From NCBI GenBank assembly GCA_007570785.1, contig ML660774.1:6539404-6603403 (forward strand): a DNA stretch of 64,000 bases. Direction: 5' to 3'. Below the pieces are notes generated by a model that saw only the letters and a list, made by a program, of their open reading frames with translations, ran no database searches and was not told the DNA's origin. Source of the DNA: Antilocapra americana. Lineage: Eukaryota > Chordata > Mammalia > Artiodactyla > Antilocapridae. Both the position numbers and the translations under genes were made by a program. Shown here one piece after another: positions 1 through 10,200 of this stretch (its first letter is position 1; each line of letters opens with the position of its first letter).

Positions 1-436
1 TGCTTTCTTTGGGAGTAGACTTCACTGGGCACCATGATTCAATATAGCCCTGTTGGAAGTGGGTTATAGGTGAAAATGGACCTAAGTGGAGAGAATAAGA
101 GAAATACAGCTTAGATTTTGATTAGGATGGAAAGACTGAAATTTATATGCAGTCTCATCATTCTCGGGACTTCTCCTAGATGTGTTTTACCCCATGGGTT
201 TATCACCTCCCACTACCTGTCTAGATCTGTTTGCTGAAACGTGCTCCAGCAACAAGTGGTCCTACTGTTAGTGCTTGATGGGCAATTTTGCTTTTTTTTT
301 TCTTTTGGTAGATTTACAAGGGGTGTTTGCACATGAAAGGCTCTGAGAAGTCCAGCAGGCATGTTGTAACTTTAACACATCTTCTGAACTTAGGGTTCCT
401 TTTAGCCTTATTTACTTCTCTGTATAGAAGGAAAGA
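1..436. other. Upstream flank, no recognised feature
   Basis: Single-copy-looking AT-rich sequence upstream of the first SINE. No gene, repeat or regulatory motif that I can support on either strand. Confidence 0.5.
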
Positions 437-647
437 GGCTCTCCTGGAGTCTCAGTGGTAAAGAATCCACCTGCCATTGCAGGAGACACGGGTTTGATCC
501 CGGGTCTAGGAAGATACCCTGCAGTGGAAGATGGCAACCAACTCCAGTATTCTTGTCTGGAAAATCCCCTGGACAGAGGAATCTGGCGGGCTTTAGTCTA
601 TGGGGTTGCAAAGAATCGGACACGACTTGGCCATGAGTAACAACAAC
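437..647 (+). mobile_element. Bov-tA SINE
   Basis: It has the typical layout of a ruminant Bov-tA element. A tRNA-Glu-derived head (ctcagtggtaaagaatcc) is followed by a BovA body (ccaactccagtattcttg) and the BovB-like tail (gacacgacttgg). Several positions diverge from the family. The frames on both strands here are SINE translations, not genes. Confidence 0.93.
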
Positions 648-1013
648 CACTGAACTTAACAATGGAAACTTCTTTTCAAGTCAAGTTTGTTAACATATCT
701 CAGGACAAGTGTTCCCCAGAGCAAATTATCTCTTGCGAGCTGTGGACCTAAATGCCAGCAGCGTAATCACTGTCCTGGCAATCACACAGGTGGTCCGCAC
801 AGAAACAGAACATCTTCTAAGAAAGACAATAAATGCTCAAGCTTTCTGATAACATTGAAGCTAGCAGTTTGGGGTCTGGGTGAAGGAGGACAAAATATAT
901 CTAGCAAATACATGGTAGTCTACCTTATTATCTGTTTTTGGAAGCCAAAATATCCCAGGTCATATGAATGTACATACATACATATGAATATATGAATGTA
1001 GACACATATCACG
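648..1013. other. Inter-repeat flank, nothing recognised
   Basis: The frame of about 100 codons here has no homology I recognise and no codon pattern suggesting a gene. A short run of catacata-type repeats occurs near 970-1000. Confidence 0.4.
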
Positions 1014-1224
1014 TGGGCTTCCCAAGTGGCACATTAGTAAAGAATCTACTTGACAATGCAGGAGATGGGGATTCAGTCCTTGGGTCAGGAAGATTCCCTG
1101 GAGAAGGAAATGACAACCTATTCCAATATTCTTGCCTGAAAAGTCCCATGGACAGTGGAGCCTGGTGGGCTACCATCCATGGGGTCTCAAAGAGCTGGAC
1201 ATGACTTGAGCGACTGAGCACACT
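1014..1224 (+). mobile_element. Bov-tA SINE
   Basis: Full-length diverged copy starting gggcttcccaagtggcac and ending gacttgagcgactgagca. Confidence 0.92.
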
Positions 1225-1487
1225 GAACGCATTGCGTAAGAAATTTTCCCAGTCTTCCAGCTCAAAAACTTCTGAAAAAGCCTCAGTCTCTTGGGACACA
1301 CTACTTTCCATATTCCATTTAGGTTCATAACCTGAGCCATACAAATGCCCAATTTTAAGGTGTGTTTATGTATATATCCTTTAACTAAGCACATTTGTCA
1401 GATTAAACTGTTGATATCTTTTTCAAATTATATTTCAGGAAGTAGCAGAAATATGAATGACTATCAGACTCAGAATTCTGATTTTTA

Positions 1488-1623
1488 AAAAATATTTATT
1501 TATTTGTTTGGCTGTGCTGGGTCCTAGCTGTGGCCTGTGGACGCCTAGGTGTGGCATGTGGGAATCTGGTTTCCTGATCAGGGAAGCAGAGACTTAGCCA
1601 CTGGGCCACCAGGGAAGTCCCCC
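1488..1623 (-). mobile_element. CHR-type tRNA-Glu SINE, reverse orientation
   Basis: On the plus strand it reads (t-rich)...ggctgtgctgggtcctagc...gccaccagggaagtcccc, the reverse complement of the CHR family head. It is flanked by a perfect 15-base target-site duplication, gaattctgattttta, at 1473-1487 and 1624-1638. The boundaries are therefore well supported. Confidence 0.9.
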
Positions 1624-1638
1624 GAATTCTGATTTTTA

Positions 1639-2303
1639 TTTAATAAATATTTTAATCATGAAGTTCGATGCATATATCACAGTGTACATAAATATGTAAG
1701 CACCTGTTTCCTTTCTGCAGGCTTAACTCTCTTACCATACCAAAGAGAGACTTTTTGTGTACAGCAAAGATCATTTATAGATATTTAGGTCTTCAATGAA
1801 TGTTCAGTGTACTAGAGATACAGATTCAAAATACCAGATTTTCCCTTATAGAGGTATAACTTGGAAAACCAAAATTTCCTTCAGTTTTTAGATTCAATGT
1901 TATTTGTTTATACACTTGGTATTTTAAAGATGATCAAATAAAAACTGTAACTCTCACTGGGCCTTTGAAAAATACTTGATCAACTCAAACTTAAGACTAA
2001 AGTCCCTTTACTCAATAATTAAAACACAGTTATGAAAGACTTCAAACTAAATCTTTCAGAGTACTTATTCAAGCTCCCTTAGTCATCACATCTGAGCCAG
2101 TTACTGTGAGCCACCGGACCCAGCTATGAACAGAGCAGAACAGTGAACTGCAGTGAATCAAACACAAGTATCCCGTGCCTTCATGGAATTTACATACTTA
2201 TAATTTAATGAATATTAAATTCATTCACCTCTTGTAAATCTAATAAACCAAAGTTTTAAATGAGGAGCACATCAAAGTCAAAATTCTAACTTTCGACTTA
2301 AAC
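1639..2303. other. AT-rich flank, nothing recognised
   Basis: No repeat family or gene identified. The end of the stretch (about 2100-2200) may be very old repeat, but I cannot assign it. Confidence 0.4.
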
Positions 2304-2475
2304 CTTGGCCCTTGAACAACACAGGTTTGAACTACCCAGGTCCACTTATAAGTGGGTATTTTTCAATAGTAAATAGTATATGGCCTGTCCATGGTTGATT
2401 AAATCTTGAGAACTATGGGTGGGATGGCAGGTATAAATTATACTTGAATTAACCCGGTTGTAACAGGGCCAACTG
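2304..2475 (+). mobile_element. MER2/Tigger-like DNA transposon remnant
   Basis: The segment begins cttgaacaacacaggtttga and continues gtccacttataagtggg. This resembles the terminal region of the mammalian MER2/Tigger non-autonomous DNA transposons as I remember them. It ends at gtaacagggccaactgta, which looks like the opposite terminus. Internal sequence is deleted. The assignment is from recognition only. Confidence 0.6.
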
Positions 2476-3289
2476 TATACATTTGAATTAGAATCACAAA
2501 GCAAATGCTTGTCTAATTAGTGTCACTAAGCTATCCAATATGTAAATACCAAAGGTACAAATGATTCTTAAGCCTGATTTAAAAATTACAAATACTATGG
2601 AAGTGATTTGCTCTATCCTTTCTCTGTTTAATTCTAAACCGTCCTACTAGGAACAACAGGGATTACACAGTTGAGCTTACTTAGTGAACAGGTCGTGACC
2701 CAGATCATGATTGTCTCAAGTAGGTTGAGAGATTTGAAACTAGCACTAGAGACCTAGAAGTTGAGACCAGAGCGAATCTTTCCACAGGACGGATGGCCAG
2801 TGGCTGACTTTAACAGTGGCTAGTAATGGCACTCCCCCTTTACATGGGATTGGTTTCACTAGATGTTGTTTGCTAGATTCAGGTCTTACCTTCATAACTT
2901 CTTTTGACGTTGCCACTTACTTTGGATGGGTAATTTCTTAACAGCCCCAGTCTCTCCTGCTTTACTGATTTGATTCAGCTAACCCACTCTATTTACTGCC
3001 TGGTTCTTCCGTGTCTGGTTATTTGGCTTTGGCTCCGAGAACATTCTGTTGAGTATGGACACTGGGTGATATCACTGCCCTGCCAAGGCCGGCTTTCAGA
3101 GGTGGGTGGGTGGGGCTGTAACTCTCCTCCCCAAATACCTATCAACCCACCCTCATTCCTTCATACCAACAATGAATCAGTTTTTCAGTTTTAAGTTAAA
3201 TGTGATTGAAATTCAAGTCAAACCCTCCAGAAAAGCCCTGGGTGACCCCTTCCCTAAACAAATTCCCCCTTCTAAGCCCTCTTTATATA
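2476..3289. other. Flank, nothing recognised
   Basis: Single-copy-looking sequence. The small frames around 2970-3440 overlap it and the following L2 and do not look like genes. Confidence 0.4.
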
Positions 3290-3770
3290 GAAATTCTAAA
3301 ATTATCATTGCCTCTTTGCTTAAAACCCTTCATTGGCTCACTTACTACAGTAGAATACAAAACCCTTAACATGCCTGCAAGTCCTTGCATGATCGTGCTC
3401 TTGGCTTCATCCATGATCTCATCGTGTGCCTCCCTCTGATGCTTCAATCCCAGCCACACTGGCCTTCTTTCACGTCTTCCTACGGAAACTGAGATTCTTT
3501 CCTACCTCAGGGCCTTTGCATGCACCCTTCCCACTTTCTGAAGCATCATTCTCCCCATTCTTTGCTTGGATGACTCCACATCCTGTAGGTCTCAGGTTAA
3601 CCATCATTTTTTCATAGAGGTGATTCTTTGTAGACCTCAACACAATCTCTGTATTTATTTGCTTACTACTTAGACCCTAAGTTACAAGGGGCCATGTGTG
3701 GTGTTCTGTCTGCCCAGCACCCATGACAGCGTATACTAGATAGTCAATAATAATTTGTTGAATGAATAAG
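3290..3770 (+). mobile_element. LINE-2 3' end
   Basis: Shows the typical L2 3' pattern: aaaacccttcattggctcac, ccagccacactggccttctt, ctcagggcctttgcatgc, and the terminal aataatttgttgaatgaata. The element is old and diverged. The small frames in it are degraded L2, not genes. Confidence 0.85.
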
Positions 3771-3783
3771 TATCACAGTTGCA

Positions 3784-3995
3784 GTGTGTGTATGCTTAGT
3801 CATACAGTCGTGACCCCATGGACTCCGGCCCACCAGGCTCCTCTGTCCATTGGATTTCCCAGGCAAGAATACTGGAAAGTACAGGTTGCCATTTCCTCCT
3901 CCAGGGGACCCTCCCAACCCAGGGATTTAACCCAGGTCTCCTGCATCTCTTGCATTGGCAGGAGATTCTTTACCACTGAGCCACTTGGGAGGCTC
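3784..3995 (-). mobile_element. Bov-tA SINE, reverse orientation
   Basis: The plus strand starts gtgtgtatgcttagtcatac and ends accactgagccacttgggag, the reverse complement of Bov-tA. Confidence 0.92.
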
Positions 3996-4747
3996 ACAGC
4001 CGTCACAGCAATCACCACTAGCCTTCAGTCACAACTATTATAATCATTCATAGAACCACTTTTGGCTCATGGGAGGCAGAGTAATTGTTGAATTGGATTG
4101 AGATATCTAAATGTCAGTATCTCATGCATCCATTAATACAATTATTTTTATTACCTTTATGGTTCTTTACACATTTAGTCTTCTGTAGCTTCTAAAGCTG
4201 GAGGCTTTCTTTTCTTAGCAGTCCTCTTAGAGTAAAGAAGACATTTTAACATGACTTTTGGGGCACTGTCCTTTTCTAACTTAAAAAATGTCACTGAACA
4301 CTAGCTAATTGGTATAGGGGTGGTAATAGATTTTGATTAGTGTAAATACACGTTCTATAGGCTGCTTAGTGATTTTTGTTTGTTTGTTTACCCTGGTTTC
4401 CCGGGAGAGGCATATGAGTAACCCTAGCCCCAGGTTACAGAGGGCAGCCTGGAGATATTGAATGGAAGTTCTAGATTCTATCATGTTTGTGGCTTAAGCT
4501 CCGCCCCCTTCTGTGTCGTCCTCCAAGAACCTTGCCCCCCCTTCCCCACCCCACCCCAAAATTAATGCCTTGGAGAAGCACCGAATTGTGCTGAGACTCC
4601 TGAATCTTAACCGTTTAGGACTCAGTGGCTTTTTTTTTCCCTTTGCGGGGGAGGGGCTGTATTTTTGAGGCATCAGCCCGATCATGGCCTCAAGATTTCA
4701 TATCCCCGTCTCTGTACCTTGGCACCTGCGAAGATGAAAAAAAAAAA
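3996..4747. other. Promoter-proximal upstream flank
   Basis: Mostly single-copy sequence with no repeat recognised. It becomes more C-rich from about 4495 and shows scattered CpG. It ends in a run of 11 A (4737-4747) that abuts the assembly gap. Confidence 0.5.
4499..4508 (+). promoter_or_regulatory. GC box (Sp1/KLF-type)
   Basis: ctccgccccc matches a GC-box core. It lies about 240 bases before the gap and 2.27 kb before the STOX2 start codon. Its function is an inference from the motif and position only. Confidence 0.35.
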
Positions 4748-5147
4748 NNNNNNNNNNNNNNNNNNNNNNNNNNNNNNNNNNNNNNNNNNNNNNNNNNNNN
4801 NNNNNNNNNNNNNNNNNNNNNNNNNNNNNNNNNNNNNNNNNNNNNNNNNNNNNNNNNNNNNNNNNNNNNNNNNNNNNNNNNNNNNNNNNNNNNNNNNNNN
4901 NNNNNNNNNNNNNNNNNNNNNNNNNNNNNNNNNNNNNNNNNNNNNNNNNNNNNNNNNNNNNNNNNNNNNNNNNNNNNNNNNNNNNNNNNNNNNNNNNNNN
5001 NNNNNNNNNNNNNNNNNNNNNNNNNNNNNNNNNNNNNNNNNNNNNNNNNNNNNNNNNNNNNNNNNNNNNNNNNNNNNNNNNNNNNNNNNNNNNNNNNNNN
5101 NNNNNNNNNNNNNNNNNNNNNNNNNNNNNNNNNNNNNNNNNNNNNNN
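4748..5147. other. Assembly gap, 400 N
   Basis: 400 consecutive N between a poly-A run and GC-rich sequence. The missing bases probably belong to the upstream part of the CpG island. Any frame running through this block is an artefact. Confidence 0.99.
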
Positions 5148-5219
5148 GGGGGAGGCCCGGCCGGGGCGGCGCGTGGCCCCCTCCTCCCGTCCCGCGCCGC
5201 GCGCACTGCTGTCCTTGAG

Positions 5220-5230
5220 CGATTGGTCGG
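5220..5230 (-). promoter_or_regulatory. Inverted CCAAT box (NF-Y-type)
   Basis: cgattggtcgg is a good inverted CCAAT context in the CpG island. Such boxes usually lie 60-100 bases upstream of a start site, which would put one near 5290-5330. That placement is inference. Confidence 0.45.
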
Positions 5231-5617
5231 GTGGCCCAGAGTCAGCTGTGCAGAGCTGAGCCGTGCAGAGGGGCTGTGGACCTGAATGCAGGCTGTCGGG
5301 CTGGGAGTGACTGACCCCGGGGGTTCGGGGGAGAGAGACGGCGAGTCGGAGCCGCCTCCGCCGCGCGCTCCCGGCGGCGAGGAACCAGGTGCCCGGGCGC
5401 TGGCGGCGGTCGGAGGAGCTCCGGGTTGGCGCCCCCTTCCCCCGGCTCCAGCTGCCTTCGGGGTTGGTGCAGGTCGGGGGCCAGGCAGGGCACCGCGCCT
5501 CGCCCCGTTCCCACCGACCGGTTTCTCTTCCTTTCTGCGAGGGGGAGGCGCTACCCCTCAAAAAAATGTAAATATCCAAGCGCTGACTCCGGGCTGGGGC
5601 ACCAGCCAGGGTCCCAG

Positions 5618-5634
5618 CGCCGCCGCCGCCGCCG
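5618..5634 (+). repeat. (CCG)n trinucleotide run
   Basis: About five to six CCG/GCC units inside the promoter island. Such tracts can vary in length between individuals. Confidence 0.8.
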
Positions 5635-5819
5635 GGTGTTTTGCATGGAAAACGAGAAGCCAGACGGGATCGGTGCTCTAACTTAAGGCAGCTCGGCGAT
5701 TAGCGGGAGGCCGGGCCCCTTCCCGGCTCCCTGTCCATCAATGGCCTTTCCGCGCGCTCGCCGAGCCGCGGGGCCGCCGTGCGGGGTGCCGCCCGGCAGA
5801 TGCCGCATCCTTGGCAGCC

Positions 5820-5844
5820 ATGGCTCCCGTCGCCGCCGCGGCCA
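5820..5844 (+). CDS. Candidate alternative first coding exon (speculative)
   Basis: An ATG in a strong Kozak context (gcagccATGG, G at -3 and +4) opens eight codons, M-A-P-V-A-A-A-A, plus one base. The next bases are gtaagt, an ideal donor, giving a phase-1 exon end. The recognised STOX2 exon (6770-6935) also ends in phase 1, so this exon could splice in frame to the same downstream exon and give STOX2 a different N-terminus. If it were instead spliced to the acceptor-like site at 6500-6501, the frame would stop after about 13 codons and act as an upstream ORF. No transcript evidence is available to me. Confidence 0.35.
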
Positions 5845-5888
5845 GTAAGTAGGAGCATGCATGTGTGTGGGGGGGCACATGCGTGTCG

Positions 5889-5934
5889 GCGCGCGCGCGC
5901 ACACACACACACACACGCACACACGCACGCACAC
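5889..5934. repeat. (GC)n-(CA)n alternating purine-pyrimidine tract
   Basis: A short gcgcgcgcgc run passes into interrupted (CA)n. Alternating purine-pyrimidine DNA of this kind can adopt Z-form, and it is a likely length-polymorphic microsatellite within the promoter island. Confidence 0.9.
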
Positions 5935-6477
5935 CACCCCGAGCCTCGGAAGGAAGGAGGAAGACCGACGAGGCGCTGCAGCCGCGAGGACGACTCGGGC
6001 TCTCCGTGGACTCGGCAGGAGCCGGCCTGGCGCAGCTGCTGACCGCCGAGCCTGCCCCGGATCGTGGGCACACGCGCCCCCCAACCCCCCCACCCGAGCC
6101 TCTGGAATGAAGACGGCCTCCCGAGGACTGCAGGGGAGGCAGAGCCAGCCCGCGCCCGGGACTGCGGGCCGCGCGGCCGGTAGGCCCGGGGGGACACGAC
6201 CTGGACGCTGTCATCCCCACGCCTCGCTCTGAGCCGCCCGGTGCGAGGGGGTCTGCCGCCGCCCCCTCCGGCTTCCCGGGCGCCCGATCCCGGGTCAGCC
6301 CCGGAGGCCTCCGCTTCCTCGTTTGTTTGGGGCTTTTGTGCCGGGGGCTCACAGTTGGCTAAGCACTCCAGCGCTGAATCGGGCCATTGTCTGCGCTCCC
6401 ATTGCTTCCACGCTGCAAGTCTCGGCGCCCCCACCCTGCCCGCCCCGCTCCCCGCCTCCTCCGGGCCGGGGAGCCTC

Positions 6478-6501
6478 CTAACGTGCCTTTCCCCCCCCCA
6501 G
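6478..6501 (+). promoter_or_regulatory. Splice-acceptor-like signal upstream of STOX2 exon 1
   Basis: cctaac (branch-point-like) is followed by a pyrimidine-only tract and cag at 6499-6501. If used, an exon would begin at 6502 and include the STOX2 start at 6770. The first coding exon would then be a second exon behind an upstream non-coding exon. The branch A lies only about 20 bases from the AG. C-rich tracts occur by chance in CpG islands, so this is tentative. Confidence 0.3.
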
Positions 6502-6512
6502 GAATCTGGAAG

Positions 6513-6519
6513 CTATAAG
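6513..6519 (+). promoter_or_regulatory. TATA-like element in AT-rich patch of the island
   Basis: ctataag sits in a markedly AT-richer patch (about 6503-6570) inside the GC-rich island. A start site about 30 bases downstream would leave a 5' leader of roughly 225 bases before the STOX2 ATG. This competes with reading the same area as a splice acceptor, and neither is proven. Confidence 0.25.
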
Positions 6520-6700
6520 CCGGGCGGATTGCAAATGAAGTGTAATGCATTGTGGGACGTGTGTAAAATCGGAGCCTTCGCCGTGGGGGGGTGTGGGGGC
6601 GTGGGGAGGGCCGGACCCGCCGCTGGCGGTGTAGACGCCGACGAGGAGGGGCTGGGAAGATGCGCGCAGAGTCCGCCCGGGTCGTGCCCGCCGTAGACGG

Positions 6701-6730
6701 ATGAAGCCGCGCGCTGCGCCCCGGCGCTGA
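6701..6730 (+). other. Short upstream ORF in the STOX2 leader
   Basis: ATG at 6701 opens nine codons and stops with TGA at 6728-6730, in the same frame as the STOX2 start at 6770. The Kozak context is weak (cgg before the ATG). The in-frame stop shows that the STOX2 reading frame cannot extend upstream through this exon, which supports 6770 as the start. If translated, it could reduce initiation at STOX2. Confidence 0.55.
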
Positions 6731-6769
6731 GGCCCCGAGCACCGGGGGCGGCGGGTCGCCCTCTGCACC

Positions 6770-6935
6770 ATGAAGAAGACCCGGAGCACAACCTTGCGGC
6801 GCGCCTGGCCTAGCTCGGATTTCTCGGACCGGGCCTCGGACCGCATGAGGTCCCGCAGCGAGAAGGACTACCGGCTGCACAAGCGCTTCCCCGCGGCCTT
6901 CGCGCCCCAGGCTTCGCGGGGCTACATGACATCAG
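6770..6935 (+). CDS. STOX2: STOX2 first coding exon (storkhead-box protein 2, N-terminus)
   Basis: The exon encodes 55 residues starting MKKTRSTTLRRAW and ending SRGYMTS, plus the first base of a Gly codon. I recognise this as the N-terminus of mammalian STOX2, a vertebrate relative of STOX1 with a winged-helix (storkhead) domain encoded by later exons. Family members are nuclear and implicated in transcription control, with STOX2 studied in placenta and pre-eclampsia. The segment is rich in Arg/Lys and Ser and has no recognisable fold. The start is supported by A at -3 (caccATGa) and an in-frame TGA 42 bases upstream. The donor is cag|gttggt at 6936, giving a phase-1 end, which fits the Gly-Asp that follows in the known protein. 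A second GT at 6940 would give a different residue and fits less well. The domain itself is outside the window, so function rests on family identity. Confidence 0.85.
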
Positions 6936-7290
6936 GTTGGTAACCGCGTTTCTTTGCCCCCGCGGGCCGGGACCGCGGGGCGTGCTTGGGTCCTGCCCCG
7001 GGAGGGGACGCGCGGTGATGGATGCGATAAGTTATGGGGAACGCAGGAAAAAAAAAAAATTAGCTCCCATCCACCATTTTGTACCTCCGCAAGATCCACA
7101 GCAGGCCCTCTCAATATGGGGTTGGAGAGCTGTTAGGTAGGTAAAATCTGGGAGGGGGACGCGCCAGGCGCTTTGGCTGCACAGATAAGTGACCGCCAGC
7201 CCGGGCGCCCAGCCTCCCTGGGCTCGTGGAGGAGCCGGCGTCCGCGGTTGCCCCCAGCACCGGGCTGGCTCGCTCCCGCTCGGTGGCCAG

Positions 7291-10200
7291 TTATTATATC
7301 CTACCGGGTATTTAAACAGCCCTTCTTTCTGACAAGGGAACAGGTTCCATGCACGGTTTTGGATGGTTTGAGTCAGGGGAGAGGTTGCAGTCAGGCTGGT
7401 TGGCTTGCTTGCACGCAGGGAGCTGTGTCGCGGCTCATTGAATGCATTCGGTGGGGTAATGGTGTGTATGCGGATTGAATGCTCACATGATTCCGCGTGC
7501 ATTTAACATATGTTGCTTTGAATTAGGTTGTATGGGAAGAATGGAGGCTGTGTCGTGTGTTTGCATGCCAGGCAGGAAGGACAAACAAGACGGTAGAAGA
7601 GGATGAAGGCTTCAGAAAGGGTTTCGTCTTAGAAAGCAAAGAAGCCTTTCTGAAGGCGCCAGTTAGTTTCCTTTGGAAATGCACCGGAATGGCTTTCCTT
7701 GTGTGTCTTGGGAGCCCAGGGGTAAAATACTCGAAATGCTGAAGGAGGAGGACTGTGAGACTCTTTTCTTGTTTGCTTCTTACTGTTGACCACTTGTATG
7801 TAATGATGTTTAAGACACCGATTTTGGTTGATTTGGTCTTCATTCTGAATGAATTTATTTGCTTCGAAACAAAATGTCATGGAAGAACCGAGATTGTATT
7901 TGAAAACATATCCTGTACCAGACCATTATAAATCCTAGGAAGATTGCTTTAAGCTTACAGTTGGTACTTAAAGTGTAGCTCTACTATCTTTCTCCTAAAA
8001 CAGCAAGTTTTTTTTTGTTTTTTAAACCTAGGCCCAGTATTTCATGCTTTAAAAATGTCTTGTGACCGCACTTCCATGAGTAGAAAACCTAAATAAAATA
8101 ACCATCTTTTTTTATTGCAAAATCTGATGACATAAAGATGTACTGTTTTGGCAATAAGGCTCCCTTGATTTTCCCGGTCATGAAAAGTCAAATTTGAAAA
8201 GGAAGTGACAACTACAGTTTATGCTTCAGTAATTGAAGTCAATCACTGCCGTGGTTGCTTTATTCTTCAGGCTAGTGGCAGTAAATTTTGAAATACAGCT
8301 AAATCCAAATGTAACCTTAAAACACTTCTGTCCATAAACCCATGTCTGCTCTGGGTGTTCAGATAATCTCAGGTTTCATATGTTTGAGGTTTGAATCTCT
8401 TCATTCCACTCTTTTTTTTTTTTTGCCTCTCTTAGTATTCAGGAATCAGTACTATACCAAGTGTGAGGCTGGAGGGGGGCAGGTGGCCATCATTTCTTCA
8501 ACAGACCTGCAAGACTGTATTGCTTTCAGGCACATTCCCATGGAGCCCATTCTTACTCTCTTGGCATAGCATCTTTATGATCACGGTTTCCTTCTTTGCT
8601 GAAGAACTTCTCTGCTATTGCCAGTTTTGCAAGATATTTTTGAGGGCTTGAGGAAGAAGCTTTTCATTTTCTTTGATTCTCTTGTTTCATTTCTTGCTTT
8701 GCACATGGTAAGCTGGTCCTAAGGGAATACTGAAGGATCAGCTCTTTCAGGCTGGTGGAGGTCTATGTAGATTGCACATTAGCTTACTGTTGAGAAAAGA
8801 AAACCCAAAGGGTGGGGGAAGAAGAGCTGTGTAATTCATTCAGCATTTCCTGGGATCTCCCCTGCTTCAAGCAGAGCATCTTGCTAGATTCTCATGGGGC
8901 TGCAGGGTTGGACATAATGTAGTTTTGTCCAAGGATGGAAGTGGTTATTTATTCTTTGTTGTAATTGTCCAATACATATAATAAAAGGGGTTGGGGCTCA
9001 TGGAAGTATCTAATAATTATTAAACAAACTCCTCCAATGAACACTGGGAGAGTAGGTTCACATCTTTCTGGGGGAGATTGGAAGTAGCTTATCAATTTCC
9101 TTTCCAAATGTAAGTGTTGAGAGTAATAGGTGGTATATTGATATACTTGGAGATCATGGGGGAGAAGTTCTCTTCCCCTTAACAAATGTAAGAAAATCCA
9201 TTTGTATCAAGTTAGTGACTCTGGGCACAAACAGAGCCTTTGTCATTTAAAAATGAAATAGAAAATGAAGCAACTTAGAAACAAAGGCTTTTCATATTTC
9301 TTCTGTTTGTCCAACCGTTTGGCATAATAGCTACTAGTGTTTATCGTACTTCTCAGTAAAAAGAGATTTTTGCGGTTGAGTTCGAAGGACAAGATAAGCT
9401 TCTTCAGAGAAGCACTAAATGACTTAATTTCAGCTGAGTTATTTTTAGAAATCCCCATCCAAAAAATTTCCTTAAAAATATTGTGAAAATCACTTTTTTA
9501 TAACTTTAGGAAAGGAAAGATCCTTAGAAGTTCTAATAGTTCTTTTGGTCAGGCCCACTGTCACACAGTAGGTATTTCAAGTTTAAATGTGTTTATTTAA
9601 GGCAAAATTACAGGCATTCCATAATAGCTTTCTAATGAGACAGCACCTTTTCAAACAGTCTTTTCTTCACTAATGCATAATTACCAGTTTGAAATGTGAT
9701 TTATAGCAATAGGCTTGACATTGAGCCTTAGCTTTTTTGTGTACCTTCAGGATAAACTACACTTAAGCTCAAGAGGTTAGAATAGACACATCTAAAATTT
9801 AAAGAGATCCTGCAAACAGATGGTTAGAGAATTCTGAAACTTTAAATTTTAAAGACTGTGCCTCATGTGACTATTTCAGCCCCCAACTCATGCGACCAAA
9901 TCAAAAATAATCTTAAGAATTCACAGGCCTCCTGGCAACCAGCAAGTTCACAGGCCATGAGATGCGTTCATTGTTCATCTTGAATGTTAATTTCCCGAAG
10001 GTGGTTTCTGGGCAGAAGGGGAAAAATCTTGCCTTTTGTTCAAATCAAGATGAATAATATGCATCCATGATCTGAATAAAAAAGGATTAGGTCAAATGAA
10101 TGTGGGGTTATTCTTCCACAGTTTCTAAAACTAGAAATTATGATATTAATTAGAGAAAAAGTAAAACTCCCCACAAAGAGGAAAGTAGCTATATAATCCT

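Larger units (their letters stand above)
5148..7290 (+). promoter_or_regulatory. STOX2: CpG-island promoter of STOX2
   Basis: Dense CpG throughout, in sharp contrast to the CpG-poor AT-rich flanks. The island contains an inverted CCAAT box, a (CCG)n run at 5618-5634, a GC/AC alternating tract, and the STOX2 first coding exon near its 3' end. CpG density fades around 7250-7290, just inside intron 1. Many long frames on both strands here result from high GC with few stop codons and are not genes. I cannot place transcription start sites from sequence alone; the gap may hide some. Confidence 0.9.

Noticed and set aside
4625..5579. Long frames on both strands running through 4748-5147
   Set aside because: They cross 400 N and are only open because N is translated as X.
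5889..5934. CRISPR-like or tandem-array reading of the CA/GC tract
   Set aside because: Simple dinucleotide repeat without spacers; a mammalian microsatellite.
5286..6880. Several 80-245 codon frames on both strands of the CpG island
   Set aside because: High GC lowers stop-codon frequency. They overlap each other in several frames, show Pro/Arg/Ala-rich low-complexity translations and no recognised domain.
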